This document shows positions 58,422 through 64,000 of a DNA stretch of 64,000 bases, piece by piece. The position numbers and the translations under genes are program-made. This DNA comes from Laguncularia racemosa (Eukaryota > Streptophyta > Magnoliopsida > Myrtales > Combretaceae). The notes under the pieces are model-generated. The model was not told the DNA's origin. It worked only from the letters and a program-made list of their open reading frames with translations, and did not search any database. How positions within the stretch are numbered: position 1 is the first letter of the stretch; each line of letters starts with the position of its first letter. The stretch spans positions 3,844,001-3,908,000 of the forward strand of contig JBBMOL010000039.1 in the NCBI GenBank assembly GCA_037954665.1, given 5' to 3'.

Positions 58422-59964
58422 TGAAGTGCTTGTATTTTGATATTTTAGGAATCAATGGACTCAGATAGGAAAAGAGTGCATCAAGAGCTGAAAAACATGA
58501 AGAAATGAAGAAAATCAGAAGGCAAGGGACAACACACGGCCATGGGAAGAGGCTGGAACCAAAAGAAATGAAGTTTGCAAAAGGCCGAGGAGCCTATGGG
58601 GTGAGACCACGGCCGTGCCTCATGTGGTGGTGACAACACCACTTATCACATGGCCATGGCACGTCATTTGGCTATCTATGGATGGACTAACCCCAAGTAG
58701 CACGGCCATGCCTCATGTAGTGGAACACCTGCGAAAAATACCGAAAAGGCTATGGGGTGAGATTGCAACCGTGCCTCATGTGGTGGTGGCAACACCACTT
58801 ATCACACGGCCGTGCCTCATGTGGTGGAACAACTGCGAAAAATGCGACTTTTCATTTTCCTGACTGTTTTTATATATTCCTTTTAGAAGACACGGAAAGG
58901 GGACTTTTTTGGCAATTTTTCAGTTTTCAGACTTTTGTTCTTTGGGAGAATACTTCATTTTGATAACAAGAACAAGAGATTGAAACAAGTTTTCCTTGTG
59001 ATCAATTAAGAAGTATTGGTAGTTGGCCTTGGGAAGTGGTCTCTGGAGTTTTGTGTTTGAATTCTCTCCAACTTTATCACAAAATTGGTGATTTCTGATC
59101 TTTATTTATTTATGCAATTTTGTGACTTGTGTTTATATTATTCATGAATTCTATCAAATATTCCATTGTAACTTGTGCATTCATTGTTAAATCCATGGCT
59201 GGTTAGATTCAATTGGTGGGAAGAAGAATGAAACCCTAGATTGCTAAAGTGATAATTGTAGTCATGTTAATAGATTAAGGTATTTGTGGATTATTCATAA
59301 TTGCAATTCCTATAATTTCAATTGAAATTCTTAAAGGTTTTAATTGTTAGAAATTTTATCAATACGGGAGTTGAGATAGAATTTGTTAGGGATTTTTAAT
59401 TGGATTAGTATAACAAAGCGGAAGCGGCGTTAATTAGTTGAATTAGGGTTTATCTGAAGTTTAAAGCAATGTTCTAATTAATTATCCACTAAAGAATTAG
59501 GGGTAATTGCATTAGGGCATTAGGCAATCATAGCACTGGGAAGTGTATGGATGTAATTTAGAATCCTTTGTTAATTAGAGATACGGGAGTTGACTAATTA
59601 ATTGAAGGTTTATGGTTATAAACTCATTTGAATAACCATAGATAGGTTATTCTAAATAACATGATGGTAATTTGATTAGCGTATCTAAGGTGAATTTTTA
59701 ATTCCCACCTTCTCAATTGAAAGGTTTATTTTATAATATTCTCATAGTTCTTGTTTGAGTGGATTTTATTTCAGTTTTTAATTAAGTAGTTAAAAGGATC
59801 TTTCTTCGAATTGCCTAGATATCAATAAAAGTTATTATAGGTTTAGTAATCACTTTAGTCCTCGAGGGATCGACACTCTACTCACCTATATATTACTTGA
59901 TTCCGACCTAGTATACTTGCTAGAGAATTAACTATTATTTTATATATACAGTTCACAGTGATCA
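58422..59964 (+). repeat. 5' LTR of the Athila-type element (~1.54 kb)
   Basis: It starts TGAAGTGCTTGTATTTTGAT and ends TTCACAGTGATCA. The start is inferred from the TG and from resemblance to the block at 31228; the end is fixed by the primer binding site 6 bp later. The U3 part has palindromic repeats (58537-58830), a TATATA-type box at ~58870, and a typical 3' end with 'GGGATCGACACTC' and 'ACTTGCTAGAGAATTAAC'. Confidence 0.72.
58537..58830. repeat. repeated CACGGCCGTGCCTCATGTGG units in Athila U3
   Basis: Perfect 10-bp palindromes CACGGCCGTG lie at 58608-58617 and 58805-58814. A one-base variant is at 58701 and a decayed copy at ~58768. Each is followed by CCTCATGTGGTGG. AACACCACTTATCACA also repeats, giving a compound unit of ~100 and ~197 bp. 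Confidence 0.75.
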
Positions 59965-59970
59965 AGTTTT

Positions 59971-59988
59971 TGGCGCCGTTATCGGGGA
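59971..59988 (+). other. primer binding site, tRNA-Asp type
   Basis: TGGCGCCGTTATCGGGGA fits the complement of the 3' end of plant tRNA-Asp with one change. It is the usual Athila primer site and lies 6 bp after the LTR. Confidence 0.85.
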
Positions 59989-60088
59989 CTATTAGATATT
60001 AGACTTCGTAGCTTTGTTGGTAATTTAGGCGCATTTTATTTTCATTTTATTGCATTTTATTGGATTTGGTCCTCTTTTCTCTTTGTAG

Positions 60089-61516
60089 GTGTGCATGCGA
60101 AGGAGTAGGAGTCTTGAACTTCTACCTCTAGATCCTGAGATTGAGCGTACTTTCCTGCGTTTGAGAAGAGAGAACAGAAGAAGAGAAGAATCCAAGATGG
60201 CTAACGATAACAACAGCAATTTGATGCAGGGTGCTGCAAGAGCACTTCGTGAATATACAGTGCCAACTGTTTCCGGTTCAGTGATCAGGAGACCTGCCAT
60301 TCAGGCCAACAATTTTGAATTGAAACCGGCACTCATTCAAATGATCCAAACAAGTCAATTTGGAGGATATCCAAATGAGAGCCCTAATGAGCATATTGCT
60401 ATATTTCTCCAATATTGTAATACAGTAAAGATGAATAACATTGTAGATGAAGTTATCAGATTGCAACTTTTTCCTTTCTCATTAAGGGATAAAGCTAGAG
60501 CTTGGTTTTATTCACTTCCACAAGAGTCCATTACTACCTGGGTTGATCTCTCATCTAAATTTCTAATGAGATTTTTCCCACCGGCCAGGACAGCAAGGTT
60601 AAGAAGTGACATCACTAATTTCACAAAATTTAGTGGTGAATCACTTTATGAGGCCTGGGAGAGATTTAAGGAGGCAATCAGAAAATGCCCACATCATGGA
60701 ATGCCGGATAATTTACTGATTGAGATTTTTTACCTCAGCTTGGATGAAACATTGAGGTCTCTAGTTGATGCTGCATCTGGAGGTGCACTCATGGGCAAGA
60801 CTTATGATGAAGCGAGTGCGTTGATAGAAGAAATGGCTTCTAGTGCCCACAATTGGCAGAATGAGAGAGGTAAAGCTAGAGTGGCATCGGTGAATGATAA
60901 TGATGCTATTACCCTTTTGACAGCTCAAATTTCATCTCTCACTACCCAAGTAGGTAAACTCACCTCATCATCTTCATTTAATGCAAATCAAGTTGCTCTT
61001 TGTGAGATTTGCTCAAGATCACATTCGACTCTTGAATGCATTCATGGGAACCCTTCAGCTTCTTCATCTGGTGAGCATGTGAATTATGTCAACAATTTCC
61101 AAAGGGGTAATATGGGACCCTATTCGAACACTTATAATCTAAGGTGGCGTAATCATCTAAATTTTTCATGGAAGAATGAGAATAACGCACTCAAACCACC
61201 ACCTGGATTTCAGAAGCAAGGTCCCATTCAAAGTGCTCCTCCTCAGCAAAGTCAGTATAGAATGGAAGAACTCATGTTGAGCTATATGCAAAAGACTGAC
61301 ACCATGTTGCAAAATCAACAGGCCACAATTCGAAATTTAGAGAATCAAATTGGTCAGATTTCGCAACAGTTGAGCAATAGACCATCTGGGTCTTTGCCTA
61401 GTAACACCGAGGAAAATCCAAAAGGTATCAATGCAATAATGTTGAGGAGTGGTAAGGAAGTGGAAAAAAGTGAACATAGATGTTCAATCAAAAGAAGCAA
61501 GTTCAAAGAAAGATAA
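60089..61516 (+). CDS. Athila-type gag polyprotein (475 codons open)
   Basis: A basic leader holds 'LLPLDPEIERTF' (residues 11-22). The retrotransposon gag domain spans ~70-255: 'RPAIQANNFELKPALIQMIQ', 'PFSLRDKARAWFYSLP' (129-144), 'ITTWVDLSSKFLMRFFPP' (148-165), 'SLYEAWERFKEAIRKCPHHG' (185-204) and 'ASALIEEMASSAHNW'. A CX2CX3HX4C knuckle (CEICSRSHSTLEC, 305-317) follows, then a Gln-rich tail with 'ATIRNLENQIGQISQQL'. The protein would coat the element RNA and assemble virus-like particles in the cytoplasm. The first Met (60089) is followed closely by another (60095); either is possible. The frame closes at TAA (61514-61516), after which protease coding continues in a different frame, so a frameshift separates gag from pol here. 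Confidence 0.85.
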   Translation: MCMRRSRSLELLPLDPEIERTFLRLRRENRRREESKMANDNNSNLMQGAARALREYTVPTVSGSVIRRPAIQANNFELKPALIQMIQTSQFGGYPNESPNEHIAIFLQYCNTVKMNNIVDEVIRLQLFPFSLRDKARAWFYSLPQESITTWVDLSSKFLMRFFPPARTARLRSDITNFTKFSGESLYEAWERFKEAIRKCPHHGMPDNLLIEIFYLSLDETLRSLVDAASGGALMGKTYDEASALIEEMASSAHNWQNERGKARVASVNDNDAITLLTAQISSLTTQVGKLTSSSSFNANQVALCEICSRSHSTLECIHGNPSASSSGEHVNYVNNFQRGNMGPYSNTYNLRWRNHLNFSWKNENNALKPPPGFQKQGPIQSAPPQQSQYRMEELMLSYMQKTDTMLQNQQATIRNLENQIGQISQQLSNRPSGSLPSNTEENPKGINAIMLRSGKEVEKSEHRCSIKRSKFKER

Positions 61517-61560
61517 GGGGAAGGAAAAGGTAGAGTAACCAAAACAGCAATCATCATAAG

Positions 61561-63767
61561 TGAAGCCTTATGTTCCTCCTGTACCTTTTCCAGGGAGATT
61601 GAAGCAACATCAATTAGATTCCCAATTTGCTAAATTCCTGGAGGTGTTTAAGAAACTTCAAATCAACATTCCTTTTGCGGAGGCACTCCAGTAAATGCCT
61701 TCATATGCTAAATTCATGAAAGAGCTTCTCACAAAAAAGCGAAGAATCGATGAGAATGAACCTGTTATGCTTACGGGAGAATGTTCAATGATTCTTCAAA
61801 AGAACTTAACAAATATGCCAAGCAAACAAAGAGTTCAGGGGAGTTTTGCTGTTCCTTGCACAATTGGAAATGTTTATTTTGATAAAGTTCTTATTGATTC
61901 AGGTGTAAGTATAAATTTGATGCCTTTCTCTATTTTTAGGAAATTGGGACTTGGAGATCGTAAGGAGACCAATGTCACCTTGCAACTTACTGATAGAAGT
62001 ATCAAATATCCAAGAGGTATTGTAGAGAATGTTCTTATAAAAGTGGATAAGTTCTATTTTCCAGTCGATTTCATTGTTCTGGAGATGGAAGAGGATAGAG
62101 AAGTGCCCATGATTCTTGGCCGACCATTCCTAGCAACAGGTAAAGCTTTAATTGATGTGGAACAAGGTAAGCTCACTTTAAGAGTTGTGGATGAAGAAAT
62201 AACTTTTAATGTCTATGAGGCTATGAAAAGGTTTGATGAGTGTAGGTCTTATTACATTATTGATAGTATTGATGAGCTTATTTCTGAATCGTTTGAGGAG
62301 AAAGCAGGTTTGAACACAATGGAATCAGTTCTTAGAGATCTCAATGGTTGGGATGATGAAGATGAGCCTATGGAAGAATGTGTGAATCAAGTAGCTAAAA
62401 TCAAGGCTTGATACTATGAGGAATTGGGCACAAGTGCGACAAAATTGGTGCCATCTTTGACACACCCTCCGGTGTTAGAACTTAAACCTTTACCTAGTCA
62501 TTTAAAATATGCTTATTTGGGGATGGATGATACTTTGCCAATAATCATTTCTTCCTGTTTGACAGATGATCAGGAGCAACAACTCTTAGGAGTTCTTAAG
62601 AAGCATAAGGAGGCGATAGGATGGACCATTGCAGATATCAAGGGAATCAACCCTCTAATCTATACTCATCGGATATTCCTAGAGGCAGATTGTAAACCTA
62701 TAGTTCAACTACAGAGGTGACTCAACCCAATTCTTAAGGAGGTAGTAAAGAAAGAAGTTCTCAAACTACTGGATTCAGGTATTATCTATCCTATTTCAGA
62801 TTGTAAATGGGTTAGTCTAGCGCAAGTAGTGCCAAAAAATGGTGGTATGACTGTAGTGAAAAATGAGTCCAATGAATTAATTCCTACTCATACCGTGACT
62901 GGGTGGAGAGTTTGTATTGACTATAGGAAAGTGAATGATGCCACCCGTAAAGACCATTTCTCTCTCCCATTTATAGATCAAATGTTAGAAAAACTTGCGG
63001 GGCATGAGTATTATTGTTTTTTAGATGGTTATTCTGGTTATAATCAAATTCATATAGCACCCAAGGACCAGGAGAAAACCACCTTTACTTCTCCTTATGG
63101 CACTTTTGCCTTTAGAAGAATGCCCTTTGGTCTCTACAATGCACCTGCTTCTTTCCAGAGGTGTATGATGTCTATATTTTCTGATATGTTAGAACATTTC
63201 ATTGAAATATTCATGGATGATTTTTCTGTCTTCGGTAAATCCTTTGAATCATGTCTGACAAATTTAGACTGTGTGCTCAAGAGATGTAAGGAGTCTAATC
63301 TACTTTTGAACTGGGAGAAGTGTCATTTTATGGTAAGAGAGGGAATAGTCTTAGGTCATAAGGTATCAGGAAAAGGGATTGAAGTCGATCGAGCGAAAGT
63401 GGAAGTGATTGAGAAGTTGCCACCACCCACTTCAGTCAAAGGAGTTAGAAGTTTCCTTGGATATGCTGGCTTCTATCGAAGATTTGTCAGGGACTTCTCT
63501 AAAATCTCTAACCCCCTTTGCAATTTACTTGAAAAAGATGTTGTGTTTAATTTTGATGATAATTGTTTGCAGGCATTCAACCTATTGAAGGAGAAGCTCA
63601 CTTCTGCACCTGTGATAGTAGCACCTAATTGGGAGCTTCCATTCGAGCTTATGTGCGATGCCAGCAATTATGTTGTAGGAGCGGTGCTTGGGCAGAGAAA
63701 AGGTAAGATATTTCATGTAATATATTATGCTAGGGAAACTATGCCACCACTGAGAAAGAGCTTTTAG
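61561..63767 (+). pseudogene. Athila-type pol: protease and reverse transcriptase, with three internal stops
   Basis: One frame runs from 'PYVPPVPFPGRLKQ' (61565) to 63767, interrupted by TAA (61692), TGA (62409) and TGA (62718). The protease has the catalytic 'LIDSGVSINLMP' (~61892) and the flap/tail words 'VPMILGRPFLATGKALIDVE'. The RT pre-domain is 'EAIGWTIADIKGINP' (~62611). RT follows: 'GWRVCIDYRKVNDATRKDHF', 'CFLDGYSGYNQI', 'FAFRRMPFGLYNAPASFQRC', the catalytic IFMDDFSVFG (~63211), 'HKVSGKGIEVDRAKVEVI' and 'VRSFLGYAGFYRRFVRDFSK'. Each stop is one transition away from the family residue (Gln, Trp and Arg). A frameshift after 'IYYAR' (~63735) ends this frame at the RNase H boundary. Confidence 0.87.
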
Positions 63768-64000
63768 CTATTATATTTGCTTGTGATAAGTTTCGGCCTT
63801 ATTTGATAGGTTTTAAGATCATAGTATATACAGATCATGCAGCTCTTAAATATTTGTTTGCTAAAGCTGATGCTAAGCCAAGGTTGATCCTTTGGATTTA
63901 CTGTTACAAGAATTTGATCTGGAAATCAAAGACAAAAAGGGAACTGAGAATGTTTTAGCTGATCACTTATCCTGGTTGGAATCTGAATGTTCAGATTCAC
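63735..64000 (+). pseudogene. Athila-type RNase H start, frameshifted, cut by the window edge
   Basis: In the frame beginning at 63740 the reading is 'YATTEKELLAIIFACDKFRP', 'LIGFKIIVYTDHAALKYLFA' and 'KADAKPRLI'. A second shift near 63893 is needed to continue with 'LLLQEFDLEIKDKKGTENVL' and 'ADHLSWLES'. The words are those of RNase H in this clade. Integrase is expected next but lies outside. Confidence 0.8.

Larger units (their letters stand above)
58422..64000 (+). mobile_element. Athila-type Ty3/gypsy retrotransposon, 5' part (runs off the window)
   Basis: The order is 5' LTR (58422-59964), tRNA-Asp-type primer binding site (59971-59988), long leader, gag ORF (60089-61516), protease, reverse transcriptase and the start of RNase H. 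Sequence style throughout matches the Athila clade. Integrase and the 3' LTR lie beyond position 64000. Only a few lesions break the coding frame, so this copy is younger or better preserved than the chromovirus next to it. Confidence 0.88.

Noticed and set aside
60025..60300. 91-codon - strand ORF opposite the Athila gag start
   Set aside because: It is a shadow of the gag coding strand; the + strand has a recognised domain.

Overview
The window is nuclear DNA from a flowering plant, most likely a eudicot. The evidence is AT-rich intergenic sequence, GT-AG introns of plant size, three host genes whose closest remembered relatives are plant proteins, and plant-type transposable elements (Athila and chromovirus Ty3/gypsy, Mutator-like, plant mobile domain, DUF4283-type LINE, hAT MITE). 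The species cannot be named from the sequence. No CRISPR array, rRNA gene or convincing tRNA gene was seen, and nothing suggests a bacterial or organellar origin.

Three host genes can be rebuilt exon by exon, with every splice phase consistent. (1) An atypical Cys-His-rich thioredoxin of the ACHT4 type lies on the + strand at 4284-5964 (3 exons, 294 aa); its 3' end carries a 98-bp tandem duplication. (2) A GID4/Vid24-type substrate receptor of the GID/CTLH ubiquitin ligase lies on the - strand at 16529-21533 (8 exons, 215 aa). (3) A MYB-CC transcription factor of the MYR1/MYR2 (PHR1-like) group lies on the + strand at 46866-49086 (6 exons, 396 aa). They share no pathway and look like ordinary neighbours separated by repeats.

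Most of the rest is transposon-derived. From left to right: a degraded solo-LTR-like block (1152-2580, - strand); a purine-rich low-complexity tract (2936-3440); two copies of one MITE family in opposite orientation (6679-7170 and 7573-8105); a 4.8-kb element with ~150-bp terminal inverted repeats that holds a ~280-bp-period tandem array and a decayed plant mobile domain gene (9661-14470); a LINE reverse-transcriptase scrap (14805-15110); a decayed Mutator-type transposase preceded by a ~1.05-kb duplication (22175-26110); a solo LTR with perfect 5-bp target-site duplications (27133-29152); another solo-LTR-like block (31228-32811); a recent 221-bp tandem duplication (32948-33389); a LINE ORF1 remnant apparently lacking ORF2 (39400-41045); and a 364-bp MITE with a perfect 8-bp target-site duplication (43883-44246).

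The right end holds a complete but dead chromovirus (50280-58291, - strand) with ~2-kb LTRs, primer binding site, polypurine tract, a truncated gag and a chromodomain-bearing pol. Only 130 bp further on is the 5' part of an Athila-type element (58422 to the window edge, + strand), with LTR, tRNA-Asp-type primer binding site, a long gag ORF, protease and reverse transcriptase, broken by a few stops and frameshifts. Much of the decay reads as C-to-T or G-to-A transitions, as expected of methylated plant repeats.

I found no convincing unknown gene system. The observations most worth checking are the inverted-repeat element with the plant mobile domain gene, the palindromic CACG..CGTG motifs that recur in several unrelated LTRs, the ORF2-less LINE, and the tandem duplication at the ACHT stop codon.
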